From an uncultured Acetatifactor sp. (GTDB lineage Bacteria; Bacillota; Clostridia; Lachnospirales; Lachnospiraceae): a stretch of DNA of 56,446 nucleotides. Both the position numbers and the translations under genes were made by a program. The stretch lies in NCBI GenBank assembly GCA_910580225.1, contig CAJTXE010000023.1, positions 16,211 to 72,656 on the forward strand, given 5' to 3'. A model generated the notes under the pieces. It was not told where the DNA came from. It ran no database searches and saw nothing but the letters and a program-made list of their open reading frames with translations. Every line of letters starts with the position of its first letter. The first letter of the stretch is position 1. Positions 16,472-25,861 of the stretch are shown one piece after another.

Positions 16472-18142
16472 TCAGTTTGCAAAATATGCGTCCAGATATT
16501 TCTGGAACAGCGCCAGATACTCCTGCAGTCCGTAAGCCTCCAGGGACTGGATATATTCGTCCCACTGCTCATCCACGCCGCCGTCTCTGATCCATTCGGA
16601 TTTCTTGGCCCGGACAGTCTTCTCAATATCCGCCTGCAGATCGGACAGTTTCTTCACGTCCTCCTGGCTCATAAATACATTGGGATAGACATAATCCCTG
16701 GTCATAAAGGGCGTGTATACTTCTGCAATCCAGTCCAAACGGTACTGGGCATCATCGGGACAGGTCACATATACGCCGTAATATTCGTCCAGAATGGCAA
16801 GGGGTCCGCCTACGCACTCCGCCTCCCGCACTTCCACAGGCGATGCATCTCCCAGTGGAGCGTGCTGGAGCATATCCTGGCCTGCGGCATTCTTTCCCAG
16901 TTCAAAGATATCAAATTCATCCTCTTCCCCGTAGGTTCCCCAGTTGTTCTGCGGCGACTGGAAGGGATCGTACATCTGGTCAAGCCAGGCGCAGACCAAT
17001 GCGGGCTGCTGCGCTGCCGCAGTGACCACACAGCGTCCCCGGTCATAGCCGCTGGTAAAGGAACCGTTCTGGGGCGTGATAATCCTCTGTCCGTCCTTCT
17101 CCAGAGGCGGCAGGGGAACAAAGTCCTCCAGATTGTCAATGTTGGCCACATCCCAGCTGAAACATACGCCGTAGCGATGCGCCTTGCCTTTTGCCACATA
17201 CTGACTCCACTCATGAGTATAGCACTCCGGGTCAATCAGCCCCTGCTCTGCCAGAGAATGCAGCCATTTGATCCCTTCCTTAAAGCCTTCCATGGCAGCG
17301 GTAAATACCACTTCCTTGTCATTTGTGACAGCAATATGCCGTGCTCTGTCCGGATCGCCGTAGCCCTCCCCGAAGCTGTTGAAGAGGATACTGGGATCCT
17401 GATCGCCGTCATTGACGATACAGGACATGGGAATGATATCCCCCTCAATCCCGAAATCCGCCTGAAGCTTGGCCGCATTGTCCCGGAAGGCGATCAGCGC
17501 CGCCTCGAACTCCTCCACGGTCTCCGGCACTTCCAGCCCCAGATCGTCCAGCCACTTCTTGTTGATGAAACTCATGTTTCCCACGGTCTGAATGGCTGTC
17601 TTGTTGGCGCCGAGCTGCTCGATCCAGGGCAGGGAATAGATATGTCCGTCTGCGGCGGTAGTCATTTTCCGGTATTCCGGATACTTGTCGAAAACGGCTT
17701 TCAGATTCGGCATATAGGCATCAATATACTCCTCCAGGGGAATGATGACCTTCTGCTCCGCAAACCGCAGCAGATCATTCTCTCCAAAACCTGCGGTAAA
17801 GATGAAATCTGTCAGGGAACCCGGGTCCGCCATAATGGTCTGTATCTTCTCTCCCCACTGGTTATTCGGAATGGCATTCCATTCTATATGGAGATTCGTC
17901 TTCTCCTCCAGGCGTTTGAAGATGGTTCGGTTGTTGGGATCCGCCTCCGTATTGGCCGGATAGCTGATCAGTCCCGTCAGCGTGGTTCCCTCCGGCTGGG
18001 GAAACTGCAGTTCGGATTCCTCCATGGGTTTGAACGTTCCGTCGTTCAGCTCCACCTTGGGGCCTCCGCAGGCCGTCAGGGAAAGCGCAGCCCCTGCTGC
18101 CAGAATCGCCGTTGTGATCTGTTTCCAATGTCTCTTTCTCAT
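16472..18142 (-). CDS. Extracellular solute-binding lipoprotein of carbohydrate ABC importer
   Basis: A 556-residue lipoprotein. A signal peptide (MRKRHWKQ, then ITTAILAAGAALS) ends in the lipobox LTAC at residues 22-25. The body is of the large LipO/YtcQ type (family 1 solute-binding, about 500-560 residues) that pairs with LplB/LplC permeases. It sits on the outer face of the membrane and captures a sugar, here presumably a fructo-oligosaccharide because GH32 follows directly. Start supported by AAGGAGAT. It lies 121 bases after the second permease gene. Confidence 0.9.
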   Translation of the reverse strand: MRKRHWKQITTAILAAGAALSLTACGGPKVELNDGTFKPMEESELQFPQPEGTTLTGLISYPANTEADPNNRTIFKRLEEKTNLHIEWNAIPNNQWGEKIQTIMADPGSLTDFIFTAGFGENDLLRFAEQKVIIPLEEYIDAYMPNLKAVFDKYPEYRKMTTAADGHIYSLPWIEQLGANKTAIQTVGNMSFINKKWLDDLGLEVPETVEEFEAALIAFRDNAAKLQADFGIEGDIIPMSCIVNDGDQDPSILFNSFGEGYGDPDRARHIAVTNDKEVVFTAAMEGFKEGIKWLHSLAEQGLIDPECYTHEWSQYVAKGKAHRYGVCFSWDVANIDNLEDFVPLPPLEKDGQRIITPQNGSFTSGYDRGRCVVTAAAQQPALVCAWLDQMYDPFQSPQNNWGTYGEEDEFDIFELGKNAAGQDMLQHAPLGDASPVEVREAECVGGPLAILDEYYGVYVTCPDDAQYRLDWIAEVYTPFMTRDYVYPNVFMSQEDVKKLSDLQADIEKTVRAKKSEWIRDGGVDEQWDEYIQSLEAYGLQEYLALFQKYLDAYFAN

Positions 18143-18263
18143 TCTTATCTCCTTCCGCCGCTTTGTGCAGCGGCATATTCTGTTTTTAGCGCTTAATCTC
18201 TTTCACCAAACTTTTCTCTCTTTTTCCGTCATGCCCTATCCGGCAGCCTCTGCGCTTCCAGAC

Positions 18264-19160
18264 TCAGCCCTTCACGGATCCAACCATAATCCCGCTGTCA
18301 AAATATTTCTGGAAGAAAGGATACATCACCAGCAGGGGAAGACTGGATACGATAATCGTGGCATACTTCAGCAGTTCTGCCAGCTGCGCCCGCTCCGCCG
18401 TGCTCTGCATATCCGAAATCATCCCGGATTCCGGCTTATTCTGGATCAGGATCGCCCTGAGTACTACCTGCAGAGGCTGCTTCGCCGTATCGTCCAGGTA
18501 AATCAAAGCGTCAAAGTAGCTGTTCCACATGCCCACGAACTGCCACAAAGCCAGCACTGCAATCACAGGTGTGCACACCGGAAGCAAGATCATAAAGAAG
18601 AAACGCATTTCGTTTGCCCCGTCCACATCCGCCGCCTCCCGCAGCTCAGAGGGAATCCCCTGGTAATAGGTCCTGGCGATGATCATGTTCCACACATTGA
18701 AAGCGCCCGGAAGCACAATGGCCCACATGGTATTCTTCATGCCCAGATTGTTGATCAGAAGGTAGGTGGGAATCAGCCCGCCTCCGAAAAACATGGTAAT
18801 GACAAAGATCACATTGAAAAAGCCTCTTCCCTTAAAATCCGGCCTGGACATAGGATATGCTGCCAGCAAGGTGACAAAAACGGAAATCACCGTAAACACC
18901 ACCGAATAAACCACCGCATTTTTGAATCCGATCCATATCTGCGGATTACTGAAGACCCTCTGGTACGCTGTTGTTGTCCACTTGCTGAAGTCAAAGGTGA
19001 TTCCTTTGTTCTGCAGGGTAATGGGATCCATAAAGGAACCCACTATAACATAGATCATGGGAATAATGATGGCCACCACAAACAGTCCCAGAAGTATGTA
19101 CCCTGTCAAAAGCAGCGCTTTATCCTGTAAGGAATACCTGTAAAATTTTTTCTTACTCAT
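18264..19160 (-). CDS. Carbohydrate ABC transporter permease (LplC/YtcP type)
   Basis: A 298-residue membrane protein with about six transmembrane helices. The EAA loop that contacts the ATPase is visible as PSELREAADVDGANEMRFFFMI. The N-terminal YSLQDKALLLTGYILLGLFV and the C-terminal FFQKYFDSGIMVGSVKG are typical of the LplC/YtcP group. One base separates it from the upstream permease gene. No ATP-binding subunit is encoded in this cluster, so a shared MsmK-type ATPase elsewhere is expected. Confidence 0.92.
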   Translation of the reverse strand: MSKKKFYRYSLQDKALLLTGYILLGLFVVAIIIPMIYVIVGSFMDPITLQNKGITFDFSKWTTTAYQRVFSNPQIWIGFKNAVVYSVVFTVISVFVTLLAAYPMSRPDFKGRGFFNVIFVITMFFGGGLIPTYLLINNLGMKNTMWAIVLPGAFNVWNMIIARTYYQGIPSELREAADVDGANEMRFFFMILLPVCTPVIAVLALWQFVGMWNSYFDALIYLDDTAKQPLQVVLRAILIQNKPESGMISDMQSTAERAQLAELLKYATIIVSSLPLLVMYPFFQKYFDSGIMVGSVKG

Positions 19161-19161
19161 A

Positions 19162-20112
19162 TTACAGCCCCTTTCCCTCGTTCATCCTGGCCACGATTTT
19201 GTTCACTGTGACTAACAGGATCACATTGATCACCGTATTGAAGAGTCCCACTGCAGTAGAGAAACCATAGTCACCATCCAGAAGTCCCTTCTTATACACA
19301 TAAGTAGCAATAATTTCAGAAGAACGCATATTCAGATCCGTCTGCAGCGCATACGCCTTCTCAAATCCCACGCTCATGATATTCCCCGCAGACATGATGA
19401 ACTGGATAATAACCACATCCTTGATGGCAGGCCATTCCACCGCCTTGATCTGCTGAAAAATATTGGCTCCGTCGATAATGGCCGCTTCCTTCAGCTCCGC
19501 GCTGGCATTGGACAGCGCCGCGGTGTACATGATAGAAGCCCAGCCTGCTCCCTGCCAGATGCCGCTGGCGATGTAGATGCTCCGGAAGGCCTCCGGCATG
19601 GTCATAAAATCGGCGGAAGTTCCCAGCAGCATGTTCAGGGGTCCGGTAACGGATAAAAGGATCCTCACGATACCGCAGAGCACGATGACGGAAATAAAAT
19701 TCGGCATATAGAGCACCAGCTGAACCTTCCTCTTGATTCCGACCCTGACCACCCGGTTCAGCAGAAAGGCAAGGAGGATGGGAACGGGAAATCCCCACAA
19801 CAGACCATAGATACTCAGCTTCAGGGTGTTGGCCAGGTAACTCATAAAGTCAGGCGATGACAGGAATCGCTTAAAATGTGCGAAGCCTACCCACGGACTG
19901 TCCAACAGGCCCCGAATCGGATTGTAATTCTCAAAGGCGATCAAAATGCCTCCCATGGGAATGTACTTGAAAATAATTGTAAGAATCAGGGCCGGCATGA
20001 GAAAAATCACATAGAGCTGCCAATGCTGTTTCATATAGAGAAGGGTTCCCTTAACCCCCCCTTTGTCCTTTCCGCTTTTCCAGGGCGGATGCGCTTTCGC
20101 ACTTGTCTTCAT
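19162..20112 (-). CDS. Carbohydrate ABC transporter permease (LplB/YteP type)
   Basis: A 316-residue inner-membrane permease. After a short charged N terminus come about six helices, starting with LYVIFLMPALILTIIFKYIP. The EAA loop reads SAELKEAAIIDGANIFQQIK. FENYNPIRGLLDSPWVGFAH is typical of the LplB group. First gene of the operon, divergent from lacI-type regulator 587 bases away. Confidence 0.92.
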   Translation of the reverse strand: MKTSAKAHPPWKSGKDKGGVKGTLLYMKQHWQLYVIFLMPALILTIIFKYIPMGGILIAFENYNPIRGLLDSPWVGFAHFKRFLSSPDFMSYLANTLKLSIYGLLWGFPVPILLAFLLNRVVRVGIKRKVQLVLYMPNFISVIVLCGIVRILLSVTGPLNMLLGTSADFMTMPEAFRSIYIASGIWQGAGWASIMYTAALSNASAELKEAAIIDGANIFQQIKAVEWPAIKDVVIIQFIMSAGNIMSVGFEKAYALQTDLNMRSSEIIATYVYKKGLLDGDYGFSTAVGLFNTVINVILLVTVNKIVARMNEGKGL

Positions 20113-20699
20113 TATTTTCTCCTTTCTACCTTTTTACACTTCTGCACTTCCGCCGATTTCTGCTCCCGTCACTTTACGGCAAATTGTGCATTTGTAAAAA
20201 TAAGTCTTTCCTTTTGTAAATATACAATATCATATTTTTTACATTTGGTCAACATCATTTTTACATTTTATACATTTATTTTTATATTATTTTTACATTT
20301 AAACAATTATAAAATTTTTTCCTACGTTGACCTTAGCTAATTCAATAAACGCAGATAGAAAAAAATATAACACGTAAAATCTACGCAATATTATTTTTAC
20401 ATTTGACACATTTCTTTTGATGCATTATAATAAAAAAGAAATCACATTTCTCTATTCAATTAGATGCGGAGAAAAACACTTATAAGGAACAATCACCATG
20501 AAACGATGAAAGAACATCACAGATCACACTCACAAAAGTATAGATTGGCCAGGATAAATATCAGCAAACAGATACCTGTCCACGAAACACAGGGAATCAT
20601 TACACAAAAATCAGACCCATTAGAGTAAAACGCCGGCTGCAGACGTGCAGAAACCGGATAGATAAGATCAAAACAGAAATCAGAAACGGAGTTAGAAAT
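20113..20699. promoter_or_regulatory. AT-rich divergent control region with four TTTTTACATTT copies
   Basis: This region separates the importer operon from its LacI-type regulator. TTTTTACATTT occurs exactly at 20236, 20258, 20290 and 20394, that is 22, 32 and 104 bases apart, close to whole turns of the helix. Related inverted forms lie near 20190 and 20212 (TTTGTAAA). They could be regulator sites or contribute to bending through their A/T runs. No gene is seen here; the longest plus-strand frames look non-coding. Confidence 0.55.
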
Positions 20700-21761
20700 A
20701 TGGCAGAACGAGTTACAATACAGGACATTGCGGACGCCCTTGGCGTATCCCGAAATACGGTCTCCAAGGCCATCAACAATACCGGAGTGCTGGCTGATGC
20801 CACAAGAGAAAAGGTGCTGCAGAAAGCCATGGAAATGGGCTACAAGCAGTTCTCCTATGTGAATATTCTCAATGCCGACAAAAAGCCGGAACCTGCTGCG
20901 GCCCTTGGGGAGATCGCCCTTTTTTCCACCGGCTTTATCGGAAATTCCCATTTTGCCGCCACCATGCTGGACAAATTCCAAAGAGAACTGTCTCAACTGG
21001 GCTATAGCTTCACCATGCACCGAATTCCCATTGAATTGGTGGACACACTGCAGCTTCCGCCTTCTTATCATAAAGACAAAACCGTTGGTATTATCTGTGT
21101 GGAAATGTTTGACCGAGATTACGCCCGCATGCTGTGCGAATTAGGCACGCCCATTTTGTTTGCGGACACGCCGGTGATCGGTCTGGGAGAACCCCTTCGG
21201 GCAGACTGCCTGTACATGGAGAATCGCTCCGGCATCCACAGTCTGGTACAGGAAATGGTTCGACGGGGAAAGACGCGGATAGGTTTTATCGGAGAGTATC
21301 TGCACTGCCAGTCCTTTTTCGAGCGGTACATGGCTTACCGCAACGCCATGTATCTGGCGGGACTGCCCTGCCGGGAGGAATGGTGCCTTACAGGAAATAA
21401 GGCCGGCATCCGGGTACCGGACAGCATTGATTATCAGGAATATCTGACCGATTGCTTCCAGGCCATGAGCACATTGCCGGAAGTCTTCCTGTGTGCCAAT
21501 GATTATGTGGCGCTGGATACCCTGCAGGTGTTCAAAAAGCTGGGAATCTCTGTCCCCGGCGATGTGTGGCTCTGCGGATTCGACGACTCGCCCGAGTCAA
21601 GCGTGGTGACGCCCACCCTGACCACCATCCATATCCACAGCCAGATTATGGGATTTTCCGCAGTTCATCTGCTGGTATCCCGCATTCAGGAACCCTCTCT
21701 GAACTTCCGCACCATGCATACAGAAACCCGCCTGATCTACCGGGAATCCACCGGAGATTGA
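20700..21761 (+). CDS. LacI-family transcriptional regulator
   Basis: A 353-residue regulator. The N-terminal HTH and hinge are clear (TIQDIADALGVSRNTVSKAI, then NTGVLADATREKVLQKAMEM). The rest is a periplasmic-binding-protein-like effector domain ending with VWLCGFDDSPESSVVTPTLT and TTIHIHSQIMG. CGGAG eight bases upstream supports the start. Placed divergently from the importer/GH32 operon, it most likely represses that operon and responds to a sucrose- or fructan-derived sugar (inference from position). Confidence 0.9.
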   Translation: MAERVTIQDIADALGVSRNTVSKAINNTGVLADATREKVLQKAMEMGYKQFSYVNILNADKKPEPAAALGEIALFSTGFIGNSHFAATMLDKFQRELSQLGYSFTMHRIPIELVDTLQLPPSYHKDKTVGIICVEMFDRDYARMLCELGTPILFADTPVIGLGEPLRADCLYMENRSGIHSLVQEMVRRGKTRIGFIGEYLHCQSFFERYMAYRNAMYLAGLPCREEWCLTGNKAGIRVPDSIDYQEYLTDCFQAMSTLPEVFLCANDYVALDTLQVFKKLGISVPGDVWLCGFDDSPESSVVTPTLTTIHIHSQIMGFSAVHLLVSRIQEPSLNFRTMHTETRLIYRESTGD

Positions 21762-21808
21762 CAAAATGTCTCTTTCTGCCGCGTTTGATTTCAGAAAGCT
21801 GTACATGA

Positions 21809-21837
21809 TTACAGGAAGCCCTATTGGCTTCCTGTAA
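21809..21837. other. Perfect 12-bp stem-loop between convergent genes
   Basis: TTACAGGAAGCC, loop CTATT, then GGCTTCCTGTAA. It sits between the end of the LacI gene and the end of the kinase-like gene. Neither side has a U-tract, so it is either a weak bidirectional terminator or a 3'-end stabiliser. Confidence 0.6.
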
Positions 21838-21853
21838 CCGAATGGCAGCTGCT

Positions 21854-22384
21854 TTATCCCCCATGGCTCCGAAGGAATTCCTCTGTCTTTGACCAGTATT
21901 TGACGCCCCAATTCTCGAAATTCCATTCCTCCATATACTGGTTGCACTCGTAATCAATATAAAAAAGCTCTCCCTCCCGGACCACGAAATTCGTGGGATA
22001 ATAGTCGATGTTAGTGTTGGCCGCATACAGCAGAGCGCACATTGCCCGCACCTGCTCCAGATAAGCGATCTGCATTCTGTCCTGCCGAACCAATTCAAAA
22101 ATCGTGCTGCCTTCTATATATTCCTTCAGAATGCGCTCCCGCTCCACGTCCACTTCTATCAGCTCCGGCATTCTGATCCCAATCTGTTTCAGCCAGCGGT
22201 AAGCATCCCGCTCCGACTGCAGCTTATCTCCGAACTGATAATAGTCGCAGGGTTCATGGTGAATCTGCTTCAAAACGTATTGGCCTTCCCCGTCACATAT
22301 CAGATAGGAATACCCGCCCTTTCCCTTCCCCAAGAGCGCCTTTACTTCGTACTCTTTTTCGTTTATCGCCATCCGTTCTTCCAT
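21854..22384 (-). CDS. Minimal protein-kinase-fold protein
   Basis: A 176-residue protein with a compact kinase-like fold. A glycine-rich loop (LLGKGKGGYSYL), a strand-3 lysine (QYVLKQIHHE), a catalytic-loop-like NIDYYPTNFVV (Asp with the Asn five residues on) and FYIDYECNQY in place of the DFG motif are visible. It is shorter than Ser/Thr kinases and closer to RIO/aminoglycoside-kinase-like small proteins. Whether it phosphorylates a protein, a sugar or lipid is unknown. AGGAGGGG before the ATG fixes the start. It follows the GH13 gene by 42 bases, so the two are probably co-transcribed. Confidence 0.65.
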   Translation of the reverse strand: MEERMAINEKEYEVKALLGKGKGGYSYLICDGEGQYVLKQIHHEPCDYYQFGDKLQSERDAYRWLKQIGIRMPELIEVDVERERILKEYIEGSTIFELVRQDRMQIAYLEQVRAMCALLYAANTNIDYYPTNFVVREGELFYIDYECNQYMEEWNFENWGVKYWSKTEEFLRSHGG

Positions 22385-22426
22385 ATACCCCTCCTGTTCC
22401 GCCGGATATCCGCCTGCCGCATCCTG

Positions 22427-24163
22427 TCAGCCCCGGACATCCTCCTCCCTGATAAGCACAGCCGCCTCGTAGTCATCCAGGCTGCCGGAAAACTCCTCCC
22501 CGCTGATCAGGTTCTTCCAGCCTTCCAGTTCCGGGAACTCCGCCTTCCCCTTTCTCACATGAAACAGCAGGACCATCCGCCTGCCGTTTAATTCTCTCTC
22601 CAGATACAGGATTCCTCTGTCATCATCCGCATTCTGTGCAGTCAGCCGCCCTTTGGTCAAAGCCGGATAAGTATGCCGGATCCGGATCAGCCGCCGATAG
22701 TACTCAAGACATTCCCCATCCTGTCTGCTTTCCGCCCAGAGCATCCCCCGCCTGCAGTCCGGATCCGGACCGCCTTCCATGCCCACCTCATCACCGTAAT
22801 AAATCATGGGCATGCCCGGAAGCAGAAGCTGCATGGCCGCCGCCAGCTTCTGTTTCGCCCTGCTGCCTCCGGCACTGTGCAGAAATCTGGCCGTGTCGTG
22901 GCTGTCGATAAAATTCCACAGATACCCTTCCAGAAATTTGTTCAGATTTCCCTTCACAAAATTCAGATTTCCCAAAAATGCTGACGGACCGTTCTCCTCC
23001 CTGGCCACCAGATCCACCATCGAATCATAAAAGGGATAATTCATTACACTGTCCCACTCGTCTCCCTCCAGAAAATCACCGGCATAATGCCATATTTCAC
23101 CCACCAGCAGAACATCCTTTTTTACTGCCTTCATTTCCCTGCGGAACCGCTTCCAGAAAGTATGACCGATCTCATCCGCCACATCCAGCCGCCAACCGTC
23201 AATATCGCATTCCCGTATCCAATATGCCGCCACATTGATAAAATAATCCGCCGTCTCCGGATTGTTCAGATTCAGTTTGGGCATATAGCCGGCATAACTG
23301 AAAGTCTTATAACTGGGACGTTTTCCCCATTCCATCACCAATGGAAAGCTTTCAATATAATACCAGTCCAGATATACAGACCGTTCTTCCTTCTCCCTGA
23401 TATCCCGGAAAGCAAAAAAATCTATGCCTGTGTGATTGAATACCCCATCCAGAATCACATACATGCCAGATGCATGAGCCAGCTGCACCAGTTCCTTTAA
23501 ATCTTCCTTGTCACCAAATGCAGGATCAATTTTATAATAATCGTTAATATTGTATTTATGGACGGAATCAGAGCTGAAAATAGGCGTCAAATAAAGGATG
23601 TCCACTCCCAATTCCCTGATGTAATCAAAATGGTTGATGATTCCCCTCAGAGAACCCTTTAAATCGGTTTTGCCGTCCATGGGTGCCCGGTACCAGTCTT
23701 CTGCAGAAACCATCTTATCCGTTGCATAGCGGGAAGGAAAGATCTGGTAGATCACTTTGTTTTCCGCCCAGGCCGGCAGCTCAAACCGCTCTTCCTCCCG
23801 AAGTGTCTGGGGACAGTCGAACATTCTTCCGATATCGCTTATACAATTGTCATAAAATCCATGATTTCCGTAATAAACCACACTTCCCCGCTGATCCTCT
23901 ATCTCAAAAAAATACCGCAGACAGACTACATCAATATCCAGTTCTGCCTCGTAATAGTCTATATAATGATCAGAACAAGCAATTTCCATAGGATGTTCCT
24001 GCCTGGTATCCATATAGCGGAGAGGCAGGTATTTATTCTGTGTATGGAGTGTTACCCTTGCTCCGTCTCCTTTCTTCATTTCCAGTCTGATCAGAAAATG
24101 CCCTTTCTCTGTGGCATAGCAGTATCTCTTATCCGCATAATGCCTGATTGCCGCGTATTCCAT
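22427..24163 (-). CDS. GH13 neopullulanase / cyclomaltodextrinase-like alpha-glycosidase
   Basis: A 578-residue GH13 enzyme. An N-terminal beta-sandwich (about 1-125) of the type found in neopullulanases and maltogenic amylases precedes the barrel (KVIYQIFPSRYATDKM). The catalytic residues lie in DGWRLDVADEIG (nucleophile Asp), DVLLVGEIWHYAG (Glu) and NFIDSHDTARFL (Asp). No signal peptide, so it degrades imported maltodextrins or cyclodextrins in the cytoplasm. The start at 24163 is chosen because GGGAGG precedes it; an upstream in-frame ATG at 24181 lacks a site. Divergent from an AraC gene that may control it. Confidence 0.88.
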   Translation of the reverse strand: MEYAAIRHYADKRYCYATEKGHFLIRLEMKKGDGARVTLHTQNKYLPLRYMDTRQEHPMEIACSDHYIDYYEAELDIDVVCLRYFFEIEDQRGSVVYYGNHGFYDNCISDIGRMFDCPQTLREEERFELPAWAENKVIYQIFPSRYATDKMVSAEDWYRAPMDGKTDLKGSLRGIINHFDYIRELGVDILYLTPIFSSDSVHKYNINDYYKIDPAFGDKEDLKELVQLAHASGMYVILDGVFNHTGIDFFAFRDIREKEERSVYLDWYYIESFPLVMEWGKRPSYKTFSYAGYMPKLNLNNPETADYFINVAAYWIRECDIDGWRLDVADEIGHTFWKRFRREMKAVKKDVLLVGEIWHYAGDFLEGDEWDSVMNYPFYDSMVDLVAREENGPSAFLGNLNFVKGNLNKFLEGYLWNFIDSHDTARFLHSAGGSRAKQKLAAAMQLLLPGMPMIYYGDEVGMEGGPDPDCRRGMLWAESRQDGECLEYYRRLIRIRHTYPALTKGRLTAQNADDDRGILYLERELNGRRMVLLFHVRKGKAEFPELEGWKNLISGEEFSGSLDDYEAAVLIREEDVRG

Positions 24164-24331
24164 ATTTCCTCCCGTTCCCATTGCCGTATACGATCTTTTA
24201 GGCCGTTTGCGGCAATTTATACCGTTTTATGTTTTTCTTGCATTATACTCCGATTAATGCTATGATTCTTGTATAATTATCCTCACTTTTTAACACAATC
24301 CTATTATACTGCAAATTACCTGAGGAGTCCT

Positions 24332-25207
24332 ATGGAGCATACGCCTGTTCACGAAACCAAAACCCACGGAACCGCTGCCTTTCCCTATACTGTTTACCAC
24401 GGTCGGATCCCGGAGTTCATCCCTTCTTTTCCCCTCCACTGGCATGATGAATTCGAGCTGATCTATTGTGTCAGAGGCCGGATCCTGGTGACGGTGTGGG
24501 GCCGAACTTACAGCCTTGGAGCCAAAGATCTGGTAGTTATCCTTCCCCGCGGAGTGCATTCTATTGACCGATTCAGTCAGGAAACCGGAGAATATTTTAA
24601 TATTATGTTTCATCCCTCCCTTTTCACAGGCCCGGAAGGTGATTCCTGTTATGTCAAATATGTCCTCCCCTTTCTGAACGGAGAAAGAACCGTAGAATAC
24701 TTTCATCCTGCCGGTTCCTGCCTCAACCAGGCAGTAACGCCCGGTATTACCTCCCTGCTAAAACATCGCAGAAGCAGTTACTCCACTCATGAATTACTGG
24801 TAAAGTCCTGCCTGTTTCTGATCCTCCACTGCCTGAATCAACATAGCACTGCCGCTGAGGGGAGCGGTTTTTCTCCTTTGTCCTACGGCCGGCTGAAAAA
24901 TGCCCTTTATTATGTGCAGCACTCTTATGACCAGGATATTTCTGTACAGACGGCCGCAGAGAAATGCGGATTTTCGAAAAGTCATTTTATGAAATTGTTC
25001 CGGGAGTTTACCGGCATGAGCTTCAACGCTTATCTGATCAATTATCGTCTCGAACTGGCAGCCAGACAATTATCGGAGACAAAGCTGAAAGTAATCGATA
25101 TTGCAGAAAACTGCGGTTTCCATAACCACTCTTATTTTACCCGCGCTTTTCGTAAAAAATATGGAAAAGCGCCGCTGGAATACCGGAATAACGGGATGGA
25201 GCGCTGA
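24332..25207 (+). CDS. AraC-family transcriptional regulator
   Basis: A 291-residue regulator. The N-terminal cupin-like sensing domain has FPLHWHDEFELIYCVRG and VVILPRGVHSI; the C-terminal two HTH motifs are QTAAEKCGFSKSHFMKLFRE and IDIAENCGFHNHSYFTRAF, then KKYGKAPLEYR. The start at 24332 has GAGGAG just before it; a TTG further upstream (24269) has no site and overlaps a likely -10 box TATAAT at 24272. It lies divergently from the GH13-kinase genes and is likely their regulator. Confidence 0.87.
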   Translation: MEHTPVHETKTHGTAAFPYTVYHGRIPEFIPSFPLHWHDEFELIYCVRGRILVTVWGRTYSLGAKDLVVILPRGVHSIDRFSQETGEYFNIMFHPSLFTGPEGDSCYVKYVLPFLNGERTVEYFHPAGSCLNQAVTPGITSLLKHRRSSYSTHELLVKSCLFLILHCLNQHSTAAEGSGFSPLSYGRLKNALYYVQHSYDQDISVQTAAEKCGFSKSHFMKLFREFTGMSFNAYLINYRLELAARQLSETKLKVIDIAENCGFHNHSYFTRAFRKKYGKAPLEYRNNGMER

Positions 25208-25225
25208 TCTTTCTTTCCTCCATAC

Positions 25226-25861
25226 TCATTGGCTTTCTTTTCTCCCCCGTCTGCAGCGCAGCCACACACCAGCCCCAACCAGCACGACACCTCCCACAGC
25301 CAGCCAGATCTTCTCCCCATAACTTCCTCCTGCCATGGAAAACGGGTAGAACATCTTGAGATATTTTTCTCCGCCGCCCATGGCCGTTATATAATAGGCA
25401 ATGGGCAGCATATAGCCTGCCACCAGATTGTCGCACAATCCGTAAAAAAACAGCCCAAGCCCTCCCAGAAACAGCATTTCCGCCAGTGTTCCGCAGAAAT
25501 ATCTCCCTGCCGGAAATTCACATCTGTTCAGCCCAAGCATCCCGATATACAGCCCGAGCAGAATCCCCAGAAGCAATATATTCCCGAAAATCCGTACCAA
25601 ATACACCGTAGATCCGTTTAGATATTTGGTATAAACCAGATCCCGGATATTGTGCTCCTGCTCCGGCAGAAACACCGGTGGAAGAAGCACGATTCCGATC
25701 AGAGCCACATACATTTCCAGCACCTTCGCCGTATCCTGGCTCCCAAGATTCGCCACCCCCATGAAAAGCGGGGAGACTAGGAGCATCAGGATACTGACGA
25801 AAACATGTACGGGTATATGATATTTAAGATTCATTTTTTCGATTTGCCAATATCTTTCCAT
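25226..25861 (-). CDS. Membrane protein, ABC-2 transporter accessory permease
   Basis: A 211-residue integral membrane protein with about six hydrophobic segments (VFVSILMLLVSPLFM, MYVALIGIVLLPPVF, ILLLGILLGLYIGML, and others) and an Arg/Lys-rich C terminus. No named family motif. PPVFLPEQEHNIRDLVYTKY resembles the intracellular loop of ABC-2 permeases and parallels RGLRDRRARMQELIYTRKCS in the gene before it, so the two proteins are probably related half-permeases. The start at 25861 overlaps the upstream gene by 38 bases; a later Met at 25834 is possible. Confidence 0.65.
   Translation of the reverse strand: MERYWQIEKMNLKYHIPVHVFVSILMLLVSPLFMGVANLGSQDTAKVLEMYVALIGIVLLPPVFLPEQEHNIRDLVYTKYLNGSTVYLVRIFGNILLLGILLGLYIGMLGLNRCEFPAGRYFCGTLAEMLFLGGLGLFFYGLCDNLVAGYMLPIAYYITAMGGGEKYLKMFYPFSMAGGSYGEKIWLAVGGVVLVGAGVWLRCRRGRKESQ

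Noticed and set aside
16289..18196. 635-codon open frame on the plus strand
   Set aside because: It is the antisense shadow of the binding protein and GH32 genes; it has no ribosome site and no protein family resemblance, while the minus strand shows clear domains.
21809..21837. Rho-independent terminator
   Set aside because: The stem is perfect but no U-tract follows on either strand, so I list it only as a stem-loop.
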